Positions 25,353-35,480 of a stretch of 64,000 bases of DNA are shown in pieces; positions within the stretch are counted from its first letter, which is position 1; the number at the start of each line of letters is the position of its first letter. Origin of the DNA: Amblyomma americanum. Its lineage: Eukaryota; Arthropoda; Arachnida; Ixodida; Ixodidae. The stretch lies in assembly GCF_052857255.1 (NCBI RefSeq), contig NC_135497.1, forward strand, positions 112,151,002 to 112,215,001, written 5' to 3'. Made by a program: the position numbers and the translations under genes. The notes beneath the pieces were generated by a model, which was not told the origin of the DNA, did no database searches, and worked only from the letters and a program-made list of their open reading frames with translations.

Positions 25353-25541
25353 CGCCATGCACTGAACTTTTTATCTGCCTATCTTCAGGACACTGGACTC
25401 ATTGATAGACTTCAAAACCTTGTACCTCCCCTTAATATGTATTCGTCATGCGCTGAACTTCTTTTCTGTCTATCTGCACGACACCGGACTTCCTTTACAA
25501 ACTTTAAAATCATTTTTCCTCCTTGATGTGTGTTTACCCCA
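25353..25541. repeat. Two-copy tandem repeat, about 90 bp units
   Basis: The unit starting CATGCACTGAACTTTTTATC is repeated as CATGCGCTGAACTTCTTTTC about 90 bp later, with further matching blocks (GACACTGGACT / GACACCGGACT). The copies have diverged clearly, so this is an old duplication. Confidence 0.55.
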
Positions 25542-25944
25542 GTTCAATGCCCGTATATTTTAATATGTTTTTAATTGTTTTATTTGGGTATTTTTTGCAC
25601 CTTTCTCTATAACGCCCCTCTCTCCCAAAACCTACCCCCAACGCACAGTGCGATCTGAGCGCTTTTTATTAAAAACCCTCTCTCTCACTGATGCCGCTGT
25701 TGTGGATGAAAGTATACGCTGTGCGCAAGAATTAAAAAGCCAATATTTGCTAGAGACGCTTCTTCTTTTTAATCAATCTACCTATAGTCTATACCTACCT
25801 TTTGCTCTTAAAACTAAATTTTTCTTCTTTTCGTACTGGCGTCACGCCAGATACGTATTGTACCAGAGACGAAAACAACGGCTTACGTCCAACACTACCG
25901 AAGTATCTGCGAAGACTGCAATAAGGGAACTGGTGAACAGCTTA

Positions 25945-26345
25945 GCTGCGCCAAAAAAGAAATTGGAGGGGACACATAAGCTCCGCCTTAAGGGTATGAC
26001 GCGATGGCTTAATGGGTTAATGTCCATATATATGCAGAATTGGTCATTCTCCACATAGCGTTCATAGATCCGTGGGAGTCCTCATACCACTCCTCGCATG
26101 CGGTGGTGCAGCGGTTAAGCGATGCGCCACAGCCCTGCGATGGCAAGTGCTGCCACCGGTGGAGCTTTTGCGAACCAGGTTGCTCTTGCCGAGCAACCTC
26201 TTGCAGCCAATCATTAATTTAACTGCCACCCGCCACGGTGTCATTAATTTAACTGCCACCCGCCACGGTGTGCACTCACAATCCAGTGGGCAGTTTGTGG
26301 TGACGTGACTTAGGAGGCCCACCTGCTTCTGGCTTCTCTGGGGAT
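25945..26345. repeat. Dispersed 400-bp repeat, copy 1
   Basis: It matches 37955-38350 in the same orientation over about 400 bp. Shared blocks include AAGCTCCG, GGGTTAATGTCCATATAT, CTCATACCACTCCT, GTGCAGCGGTTAAGCGATGC and ATCATTAATTTA. The GTGCAGCGGTTAAGCGATGC block looks like a tRNA-type A-box region. The copy holds a perfect 30-bp tandem duplication (26211-26240 and 26241-26270). Confidence 0.6.
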
Positions 26346-27075
26346 TTTTCGTCGATTTTTCGTTCACGGCCAACAACGCTGACGACGCCAACGGCGGTGC
26401 CAGCCTTCATGTCCAACATTCTCGGACAAACATTTTGAAAATTGGAGAATTTTAAGATACTGTTATGGCAACATTGCAGGTAATGATCCATTCTTCCGAT
26501 AACTAGCAATATCTTTCTTTTATAGGTAATCTAGAGCTGGGCGACTCTTGATCGTCAAGGTTGCACAAACGTACTTATTCGGGCCAGTTGGCGTAGAGAT
26601 TCATGAAGGATAACAGCGTCCATCATGCAGCAAAGGACGGAGGTAGAGCTCAGTTCGGACGGAAAAAGAAGTGATTTTTTTTTCTTCTTTACCTCCTGTC
26701 TTCACCGTGGCGTTAAACTGAGTTGTTAGTGTAGGGCCAGTATTGTCCTCTTCATTGTTTAATCTGCTGCGCTTCTCTTCAAGTCAAGATTGTCTTGCAC
26801 CTCGCCGCCGGCTGGAAAACCAACGAGCGTGAGCATTTTGGGAGAACCTTTGTATGCATACCGTCGGGCCATCTGGGTTTAGCGGAACAACGCAAGAGAT
26901 TACCTGCTACTAATGTGGTCGCCAGCGCTTTTCCGGCCCCACGGACCCACGCTGGCACCCTTTATGCGCAGATAAAGGAAATGCGCTCGAGGACAGCCAA
27001 TCAAGAATGTGTCCCAAAACGAGAAGAGCCTTGGAGATGCACATTAGAGCAGATGGTGTCACCCTGTGATCGTTC
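26346..27075. other. Intergenic stretch, no gene seen
   Basis: No supported coding region; a 96-codon frame at 26795-27085 runs into the SINE and matches nothing I know. Confidence 0.3.
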
Positions 27076-27084
27076 TAGAAATTG

Positions 27085-27402
27085 ACCCGCCGCGGTGGCT
27101 CAGTGGTTAGGGCGCTCGACTACTGATCCGGAGTTCCCGGGTTCGAACCCGACCGCGGCGGCCGCGTTTCGATGGAGGCGAAACGCAAAAGGCGCCCGTG
27201 TGCTGTGCGATGTCACTGCACCTTAAATGTCCCCAGGGGTCGAAATTATTCCGGAGCCCTCCACTACGGCACCTCTTCCTTCCTTTCTTCTTTCACTCCC
27301 TCCCTTATCCCTTCCCTCACGGCGCGGTTCAGGTGTCCGCCGATACGTGAGACAGATACTGCGCCATTTCCTTTCCCCAACAACCAATTTTCAGTTTCAG
27401 TT
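27085..27402 (+). mobile_element. Ruka-like tRNA-derived SINE, long subfamily
   Basis: The head has an RNA polymerase III A box (TGGCTCAGTGG, 27096-27106) and B box (GGTTCGAACCC, 27140-27150). A body ending in CGCCATTTCCTTTCCCC and a short TTTTCAGTTTCAG tail follow. A 9-bp target-site duplication, TAGAAATTG, flanks it (27076-27084 and 27403-27411). Confidence 0.88.
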
Positions 27403-27639
27403 TAGAAATTGTCCTCACCATATCCTGTACGCACGAGTATACGGTACTCCTTACAATCTGACTTGAACGATGTATAGTCATGCCTCGCTAGTATTGGCTC
27501 TGGTTCTCGAACAAAACTGTCCGTAAAGAGAGTCATCCACGATATCAAATCTTGAAGAGAAACAAAAAAAAAATTCACAAGTCACACTTAGTGAGTAAGG
27601 TCTGCTTATCTACCCTCCTTGCCAAAAGTAACCGAGCAA

Positions 27640-27830
27640 CAGGTTTTTGCTCCTCAACCGTATAACGGAGCCTTTACGGCACCCCTAAAGACCGAAAGGT
27701 GTCAAAACGTGAGGACAAGGGTTTACCTTACACTACACAGATTCAGAGCTTAAGGGCTGCCACAAGTGCTTCGCTGCGCGGCTAAGAAACAAACCACTGT
27801 TTCCTTGTTACTTTTGGCAAAGACGGTACA
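27640..27830. repeat. Dispersed repeat related to 50670-50830
   Basis: Shared blocks include CGGCACCCCTAAAGACC, AGAT(T)CAGAGCTTAAGGG and ACTACACAGATT with the copy at 50690-50790. The repeat leads into the left inverted arm of the 27.9-33.3 kb structure and may be its outer part. Confidence 0.45.
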
Positions 27831-27969
27831 TAGACGCGTACAGTGAAGTGGGAATTCGAAAAAATTTTTTCAGAGCTCCAAGTCCATAGTCCTGGCCGTC
27901 ATTATCTTAAAACATGCAGTGCGGTTTGAAGCCCCTAACGATGCAAGAGACATCGCGTGATGACAACTC

Positions 27970-28585
27970 TCCTACTACGACTTGGAAGTTTCCGCAAAGA
28001 AGCAAATGTTTTAACAAATTAGAACTGTAGCGCAACCAAGACGAACACAAGAAAGGGGCACACAGGACTAGCGCTAGTCCTGTGCGCCCCCTTCTTGTGT
28101 TCGTCTTGGTTGCGCTACAATTCTAATTTGTTACAACATGCACCATCTAGCCCAACAAAAAATTCTTCTAAAGCAAATGTTTGTTGGAGTTGAAAATTTC
28201 GAATCGAACGTGAACAAATGTATAATGGCAAATATTTTTTAGTAATATTTCACTTGCGTTCTTAGTGGTGATTGCAGTAATAAAACTATGCAAGAATTTT
28301 TCGTGTTTTCTCGGTTCACTAAAAAAGCAAAGAATGTGGCGTTTTAAGAATTTTTTTACGCAAACGTCGGTATAACGTTTCAGCCACAGTAATAATTTTC
28401 CCGCGGTGACCTGTGGCTCCAGTTTCTGCCAAAAGTAATTTAAAATTATTGAACAGTACTTTTTTAGAAAATTACAAAGTTAGCAAAATGTGTCTTTTTC
28501 GTGGGATTCAGACCTACATTACGGATAAAGGCCCTCCAGAAAAAAATGCGTAAGGTGGGCCATTCCACGCACCAACTTCGTCACT
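27970..28585. repeat. Left arm of a large inverted repeat
   Basis: The segment pairs, as reverse complement, with about 32850-33300. Matching blocks include ATGTGGCGTTTTAAGAATTT, GTTTCAGCCACA, GGATTCAGACCTACATTA, CCCTCCAGA and GTTGGAGTTGAAAATTT. Identity looks like roughly 70-75 percent by eye. The arm is interrupted at 28012-28170 by a later insertion. Confidence 0.65.
28000..28182. mobile_element. Small palindromic insertion with 12-bp duplication
   Basis: A 159-bp insert (28012-28170) is bounded by AAGCAAATGTTT at 28000-28011 and 28171-28182. Its first 122 bp (28012-28133) are a near-perfect palindrome centred on ACTAGCGCTAGT, with about three mismatches per 61-bp arm. The end GCACCATCTAGCCCAAC resembles part of the element at 62459-62739. 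Removing it restores the inverted arm, so it is younger than the arm. The palindrome and tail recall Penelope-like element termini, an inference. Confidence 0.7.
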
Positions 28586-28650
28586 TGTATTCATAGGTAG
28601 GCGAACTCACTCATGAGTGGATTCAACCGGGCTCACTCACACTCATTTCA

Positions 28651-28850
28651 GATCATGACCTGAGCCGTGAGTGAGTCCGTACTCACATTAAGATCATGAT
28701 CTGAGTCGTGAGTGAGTCCGAACTCAAGTTCAGATCATGATCTGAGTCATGAGTTAGTACGGACTCACGTTAACATCATGATCTGAGTCGTGAGTACGGA
28801 CTCACATTCACATCATGATCTGAGTCTTGGTGATTCCGGGGTCACATCAG
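28651..28850. repeat. 41-bp minisatellite, TGAGTCGTGAGT-rich
   Basis: About five units with starts near 28651, 28692, 28733, 28774 and 28811 (period 41, last interval 37). The unit core is GATCATGATCTGAGTCGTGAG followed by GTCCGAACTCAC. The unit is partly self-complementary (GATCATGATC; ACTCAC with GTGAGT). Degenerate units flank it from about 28597 to 28870. Confidence 0.8.
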
Positions 28851-28870
28851 ATCATTATCCATCGTGGTCA

Positions 28871-29650
28871 GTCCGGTCGAGTTTCCTGTGCACTCGTAAT
28901 ACTTATTAAGCTTCTAATCAGGATGGTGCAAAGCAATTTCACTGTTTCCTGATATGTAATTTCTGTGGCTGTTGCACTCTACGTTATAAAAACACGAGCT
29001 TGATCTCGGTTGATATTACCTGTGTCTGGCTGTAACGCGCTTTGTAGTTCTTCTTTTGGTGTTTCTTAATTAGTTGCAAAACGCATGCAGCGGCCTCAGA
29101 TCTTTGCGTCCCCTGAGCGGCAGTTATAGGCCTCTAGGGCTCTCAGGCAGGCCTCCCTACAGGCTAGCTGCAATTAAGAGCTCATCGCATCACAGTGTTA
29201 GCATTTTTTTTTGCATTTTAACTTTATGTAAGCTATTAGGTCTGAACTTTACCCACTCTGTTACCAATAGCACCATATTTTCTACCTTTAATTCTTTCTT
29301 TTTTATGCATACAATGTCCCAAAACACACTCCATGTGGACGTACGGTCAGAAGGCTAGACCTTATCTGGAAGAAAGAAATTCATACATGTGAATGTCGAA
29401 ACTAAATGCGGATTTCTTTTTTGTTTAATTATTTCGCGCCATGCCGTAGTGATGGAAACGAGAAAATTAGCATTGCATTTACAGCGTGGCACAAAATCGA
29501 CCAAACGTTGAACCAAACGGAGAAAGACGACATGAAGGCAAGCATGAGCAAATATTTATTGCAAACCATTTATTCGTTCACTTCTCCTGTTCCTCAGTGA
29601 CTGGCATATCTTTAAATTTCCATGGTATGGTGCAAAGTGGCCAAAAGAAG
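28871..29650. other. Interior of the inverted-arm structure, no gene seen
   Basis: No supported coding region. Confidence 0.3.
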
Positions 29651-29654
29651 GAAA

Positions 29655-29960
29655 GCGATTATGTGAGAAGTGCGGGGTGGTCGATGGCAGGTTGTTTTTT
29701 TTTCTGGTTAGGGATCGTTTGAATGTGCCAAGATTCGAGTAAGAGCCTTTTTTGATAATTTGCTACGGTCCCAAGGACGATGCTTTCGTCAAAGTTGGTT
29801 CTATGGTCTGAGTCCTCGGAATGTTCGGCTATCCGACTGTGCTCACTTGTGAAGTCGCGAACGTCGTTTTTGTGTTGCCGCATGGACAAGTTGCAGAGCA
29901 TTGAGCGCGCTCCAAATGAAAACCCACGTTCGCAGACGAAATGTTCACAGTCTTGTTCGA
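29655..29960 (-). mobile_element. Penelope-like element fragment (GIY-YIG endonuclease region)
   Basis: The minus strand encodes MRQHKNDVRDFTSEHSRIAE, then HSEDSDHRTNFDES and RLLLESWHIQT. This pattern (REHKNDVR, LAEHxxxxxH, ExWHIQT) is typical of the C-terminal GIY-YIG endonuclease of Penelope-like retroelements. The upstream GIY and YIG strands are not recognisable, so this is a truncated remnant. Confidence 0.6.
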
Positions 29961-31680
29961 AAAGAAAGTGGGGAGGTGCCTCTTAAGCTGTATGAAAAGG
30001 AAATTGTTTAAAGTACACAGGAGAGAAGCCCAGAAAGCTTTCCACTGAATATCACTTTACGGGGTTCAGTGATATTCAACACGCGTATCGCGCCTTGCGA
30101 GAGAGATCACAGCATTGTCGCGTGGAGCCATCCTACAGAATGCTGGCGGCGTCGCGGTCCATATCACCCTGAGCGCGCCGTGGCGCCTTGCTTGCTACGC
30201 GTCCCCGGAACAGGTTGACGTGACTGTTTCGCTAGAGGAAGACTGCAATAAACGTGTCTTTTGAAGCTAGATCATTGCTTGGCTTGTGCGAAAACCGGGC
30301 TGTAGCCAGAAAGTCATGGCAGGCATGCCTGGCAGAAATACATGGCAGAGACGCCGCACGCGAGTGACGTCATCAACAATTATTGCGGCTTTCTGCTTCC
30401 GAGAAGGGCGAGACGACTTCCGCGATGAGTGGAAACAGGTCTGGAGGCTCCCCTCCTCCTGCCTGGGGTACAATACCCCCTTAACTCAGATAACAAAGCA
30501 GACCGAGCTCAAGCAAAGTTCTCCAGAGGGTGTTGCCTCAAGATGGGAGCGGCTGAACCCTTCCGCCCCTTGGGCGAGATACTACTGTCCCGCATGACAC
30601 TGTCCCGCATACATGTAAACAGTGGCGTGTTGCCTCCGCGAGGTACACTAGGAAATACTATGCGCCCCTGTCGTATTCATGTACTCATGTAAACATGGCT
30701 AGAGATAGCCCAAAAGGGAAAGTACTCGCCACCGCGGTGATTTGGCCTTCAGTTGAATCGCTCGCGTCTACACCATCAAGCGGGACAGCAAAGCGTGGCC
30801 GGGGGCCCCGGAGGCAGCAGTTCATTGCCGATTAAGTACGCGACCAATGCAGCGGAACATGCGAAGGAGCTATTGCAGCGAAACAACGTTCACCTCTCAA
30901 GTCCCCGACAAAAACTCAAGGACAAGCAGTGCTCTCGCATTTACGCATCATAAGAATTGCTTAGGTGCCCGCATAATTTTTGTGAACTAGGGGGCCTGTT
31001 TTTGGAGGTGAGCCTCGCTATAGATCTCCTACCTGCAGATGTGTGCGAGCCGCACCGCTGCACAAGCGTTTGTGTGTCCGAGGTGAGTCGGTGAAGCTTG
31101 GACCCAAGGTGTTTGGTGGGCTGATCCCACCTTTGAAGGCACTATTTTTATTCACCTCCATGAAGTGCGGATAAGAAAGAAAACGGCAGAGGACGCAACC
31201 CTGACAATGAGGCTAAACAGCTATACTCCAGATGGGATCCGTTAAGGTATAGTAATGGAGAAGGTTCGCAGAGGAGAAAAGCTGTATAATAGGAAAATTA
31301 GCTTTTAAGAACTGTATATAGCAGTAACGTAAATAACAGTAACGTAGCAGTTCTAAAGTCCTTACGGGAGGATCTCTCTGCTCTTGAGAGGGGCGTAATA
31401 TATGCTTCAAACACAGAAACAGCCCGATTTAAATGCTTGATAATAGGATTCATTCTGCAGAAGGGGTAGCACAGCATAGAAACAACAAGTCAATAAAGGC
31501 AAAAATATTGAAACACTAAAAGCAGTGTTTATCTATGTTCACAAAGTTGCCCGAAATCGTCAGTCAATTCTAGAGCACAAAACCATAAAAAAGTACAAGT
31601 ACAGGTACCATAGTTGCCACATGTAAATGTTCTTTCAGGCGCGTAACATGGGCCGTTGGGCGTAAAGAAGATTTATCTGT
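29961..31680. other. Interior of the inverted-arm structure, no gene seen
   Basis: No recognised coding region. A CpG-rich stretch with AATAAA (about 30247-30252) lies at 30080-30270, and a 66-codon frame at 30753-30953 matches no family I know. A short inverted repeat (CTGAATATCAC with GTGATATTCA) lies at about 30046-30080. Confidence 0.3.
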
Positions 31681-31682
31681 CC

Positions 31683-32235
31683 GATGAGTGAGCTTACAGG
31701 AGTCGTAAGTCAAGGAGATACTGGCTGAGTCATGAGTTGAAATGGGCGAGTGAGCGCGATGAGTCGTGAATCAAGATCAGTTGTGAGACGAAATGAATGA
31801 GCCCAGATCAGTCGCGAGTCAAAATGAGTGAGTCCACATGAGTCGTGAGTCGAAATGAGTGAGCCCAGATGAGTCGTGAGTCGAAATGAGTGAGCCCAGA
31901 TGAGTCGTGAGTCCAAATGAGTCGTGAGTGGAAATGTGTGAGTGAGCCCAGATGAGTCGTTAGTCCAGGTGAGCCGTGAGTCGAAATGAGTGAGTGAGTC
32001 CAAATGAGTCGTGAGTTGAAATGAGTGAGTGAGCCTAGATGAGTGGTGAGTCTGAGTGAGACGTGAGTCGCTAGGAGTGGTTGCCCCAGATCAGTGGTGA
32101 GTCTGAGTGAGCCGAAGTGAGTTTTGATCATAAATGAGTTTGAGTTCATAAGTTCGAGTGAGCCCAGACCTCTGTGAGTGTGAGTTTGAGTGAGCTCGTA
32201 GGTTGACCAAACTTTTTTTTTAGTGAGCCTGAGTG
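31683..32235. repeat. 31-bp minisatellite, GATGAGTCGTGAGT-rich
   Basis: Tandem units of about 31 bp of the form GATGAGTCGTGAGTCGAAAT + GAGTGAGCCCA, degenerating towards 32235. It shares the core TGAGTCGTGAGT with the 41-bp array at 28651-28850, about 3 kb away. All frames through it give false Ser/Thr/His-rich proteins. Confidence 0.8.
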
Positions 32236-32279
32236 AGCATTTGTGATTTTGCCGAGGTATGCAAGTTGTATTCTATAAA

Positions 32280-32850
32280 CTTTTTGGGTAAATTTTGTTT
32301 CAGACGAGGAAATTTGTTTTGAACTCTGCAACCAGCCTCACCGGTCGATACTACCGAGCTGCGTCTTCACTGCAGAACACGTACTGTCGTTCTCAATATA
32401 AACTGCAACGTTCGAGATGTGATAGGAACTCAGTTCTCTAAGCAGTGCAAGTCAATGGGGCTAGAAATTCATGCAGTTAGCTGTGGATGTAAAAAAAGTG
32501 CACTGAATGTTTGTGCAAGTTGGGTGCTCTTTATATGGGAAGCTGATTCACAATAAAGCGGAAACCTCAGTTAGTTCCTATCGGACGCGTTGCAAGCTAT
32601 ATTGAGCGAAATAGTACGTCCCGCCTATTTTTTGTGGCACTAATATGCACTGTGCCTCTCTTCCAAGCGAATATGTGCTGCCACATCTCGTGCGTTGCAT
32701 TTCGTATTGAGCGCAATAGCACGTGTTCCGCAGTGAAGACACAGTTCGGAAATATCTACCGAGGAGGCTGCTTGCAGACTTCAAAATTTTTTTCTCTTCT
32801 CAAACCAAATTTACTCGAATTAAAATTTTCAGATTACAACCAACAAAATT
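32280..32850. repeat. Inverted repeat with arms of about 150 bp
   Basis: The arm at about 32310-32435 matches the reverse complement of 32680-32805. Shared blocks are CTCTGCAACCAGCCTC / GTCTGCAAGCAGCCTC, GTCTTCACTGC(A/G)GAACACG and CGAGATGTG. The spacer is about 240 bp. No open frame is recognised, so it is probably a foldback DNA repeat, placed next to the right arm of the larger structure. Confidence 0.6.
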
Positions 32851-33300
32851 GGTGTGTTATGAGACATCGCACGCATTTTTATCTGGAGGGTCTTGATCCT
32901 TAATTTAAGTCTGAATCTCAGAAAAAAGTCCCTTTTTGCGAACTTTTTAAGTAAAAAAAGTACTTTGTATAATCATTTTCAGTTATTTTAACATAAACTA
33001 CAGCAAATGATGAAAGCCGGAAAAAATAGTGTGGCTGAAACTTTATCGACGTTTATGTAAAAAAATTTCTTTAAACGCCACATTTCTTTTTTGCTTTTTA
33101 CTGAACCAAGAAAACGAGGAAAATTCTTGTTTAGTTTCATTAATGAAGTCCCATGAAAGGACAAAGCAAGTGAAACATTCTAAAATAATATTAGTCGTTG
33201 TACCCCGTTTCACATTTCATTTGAAAATTTTTAACTCTAACAAACTTTGGCGTCTCCGCGCAAACTTCAAAGAGCGCTCACGAGAGCAACAAAAATTTTC
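32850..33300. repeat. Right arm of a large inverted repeat
   Basis: Reverse complement partner of about 27970-28585 (see that entry). The arm is AT-rich and ends near a C homopolymer at 33347-33361. Confidence 0.65.
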
Positions 33301-33364
33301 GAGAAATATACTTCGTTCAAACTCCATTCACACTATCGCCAAATAGCCCCCCCCCCCCCCCTTT

Positions 33365-34790
33365 TTTTTTTCAAAACAATTCGCGGTGGTCACTTTTGTG
33401 GTCTGGGACGTTTCGCGCAGTGACCTTTTACCGAGCCGGCTGACAGCGGCAGAGCGCGGCTTTAAGCGTGAACTGAAGAGGAAGCTTCCGTCGGAGCAAT
33501 TACATACAATGCGACGAATGGAAAGGCATTCGGACCGGACACTTTTAAACTATAAAGCATGAAGCCAGTAAACAACAACAACAACAAAAAAGTCTCTGCT
33601 GTCTCTGGCTGGTGTCCTGCACTCTAAACGCAGGGAAGGAATCATCTCGTTTGGATTTGCGAGGTTCTGTCCTCATCGCTGTCCATATTAACGCGACAAA
33701 AATGCAATGGTCACAACGGACTTCATGCATTTTTGTCCTGTTCATTGTCCGGACAGCGAGTTTCGATATCAATGAGGCACAAACACATTGAAAAAGTTTG
33801 GTCCCCTGCAGATTTGCCCACAATTCGAGTTGTCTATATTAACTAGGACACGGTTGTATTTGTGCCTTTCGTCATATTTCCCTCCAGCAAGCTGGTTGCT
33901 CACGGTCCGAGCAGTTTCTTCGGTGCAAAAGAGGCAAACAAACAACGTTTCCAGCTGCCACACTCGTGTGAAGTAACCACCTGCCAACATCGGCCTTCCC
34001 AGCAGTGACGTCATGATTCCAGCCGCCTCTCTGGCTTCTGCGTACGTGACTACTTTTTGCCGGCCTCTTCGGCACCCGTACCTTTTTGTGCGGTCTTTTC
34101 GCCGTCCCCGCTCATCGAGGCTGCTATCTACGAAGAAGCTGTGCTTGAAGGGGGACACCGAAGCCGCGCATGTGATACTCAGGTGTCGGCGAGAAAAAGT
34201 ATTAAGAAGGCACTTTGATACTCGGAGTGTTTGTGGCGTGGGGACCGCTTTTGAGTCTTCACCAGAGCGCGGACGTCATTGCTACCATCGCACAACACGC
34301 GCGAAGGTAACGAAGCTAGATTGATCGTTCGTATGAATCTTATGAGCTGTCGCCGCAGAAGCATGGCCAATGCGAGAGAGCTGCTTACTGCCGGAATAAA
34401 AGTTGCTGATGAGAGGATCGCTGCTAACAGAAAGTGCTGGATTTGCTGCCGACGAACTTGAGAAATATAGGTTAAAGAAAGAATAGCGTGCGAAAGAACC
34501 TCGGTCTCAACAAGGAATGACGGCATACTGATAAGTTAGCTTCCTGCGGCAGCTGCATTAAAAGCAACGAGACGGCGAGGCGGGAGGTGGGTGGCTAAGC
34601 GGTAACTTTACAGGGGGCTTATACGGTTATTGCGTGTCCAGGAAAACTTGGAGTGCGGAGTCTGTAAGCGCAAGCGGCAATTTAGCCTGCTTTGCACAGC
34701 CACTGAACCTAGCCACAGTTTTCTTTCGCACGGCTTAATTAACTATGAACGGGTAGTCGTAATATGATCTCTTCGTTTCTGATGATCCTC
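33365..34790. other. Intergenic stretch, no gene seen
   Basis: No supported coding region. Frames of 100-130 codons at 33769-34526 overlap on both strands and match nothing I know. Confidence 0.3.
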
Positions 34791-34799
34791 CTCATTCTG

Positions 34800-35480
34800 T
34801 GCTGACAAAAAAAAAAACGAAGCAAGTTCGGCATCGCACCCCGTTTAAAATAAAAATGAAAATGCTGCATGCAACTCTTCCAGCCGGGAAGCGGCCTAAT
34901 CCGCACAAATCAGGTAGTCGCCCTTGTCGGCCGCAAAACGCGACCGGACCTCCAAGCGCTGTTGGCGCAAAGAGCGACGCCGTTGTCAACGCTGCCGCGG
35001 CGGTGGTCGTCTGTGCGGTCGAGTCGCGCAGCTCGATGCGGCGGCGGCGTCCTACGTGGGGCGCATGCCGAAGCGGCCCCAGCGCGTGGACTCTCGCAGC
35101 AGGAGCGAGCGGCGGGGGAAAAGCCGATAAACAAAGAGGGGCCGCGAATACCCCGGAGGAACAGGTGCTAGCCATTCCGCGAAACGCAGTGGCGAGCGGC
35201 CGCCGCCGGGCCTGGTGGCACGCACACGCACGCACACCTTGCACCGCAAAGCGGCGGCAGGTGAAAGACGGAGGGGGGCTTCCTCGTCGCCGCCACGCGC
35301 CCGCCGGCAGCATGCACGCGGCCTCGGAGGAGGCGGCCGCGCGCCTGGCACGCGGCGGCCTTCCTGGACCCGGCCGGGGATGTGGCCGGGACGGGCCGCC
35401 GCCGCGCCTTGGGACTGCTCCGAGTGGGGCCGAGAATCCGGAGAAGAGCTCATCACTGGCGACCTTTTTTTCTTTCGCAA
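34800..35480. other. CpG-rich block, possible regulatory island
   Basis: GC-rich, CpG-dense DNA with long overlapping frames on both strands, read as composition artefacts. No domain recognised. Confidence 0.3.

Noticed and set aside
27095..27160. tRNA-like sequence with A and B boxes, here and in the other SINE heads
   Set aside because: They are SINE heads: a shared body, tail and target-site duplication follow, and the acceptor-stem pairing of a true tRNA gene is absent.
31683..32235. Direct-repeat array considered as CRISPR
   Set aside because: Units are head-to-tail without unique spacers, in a eukaryotic genome; it is a minisatellite.
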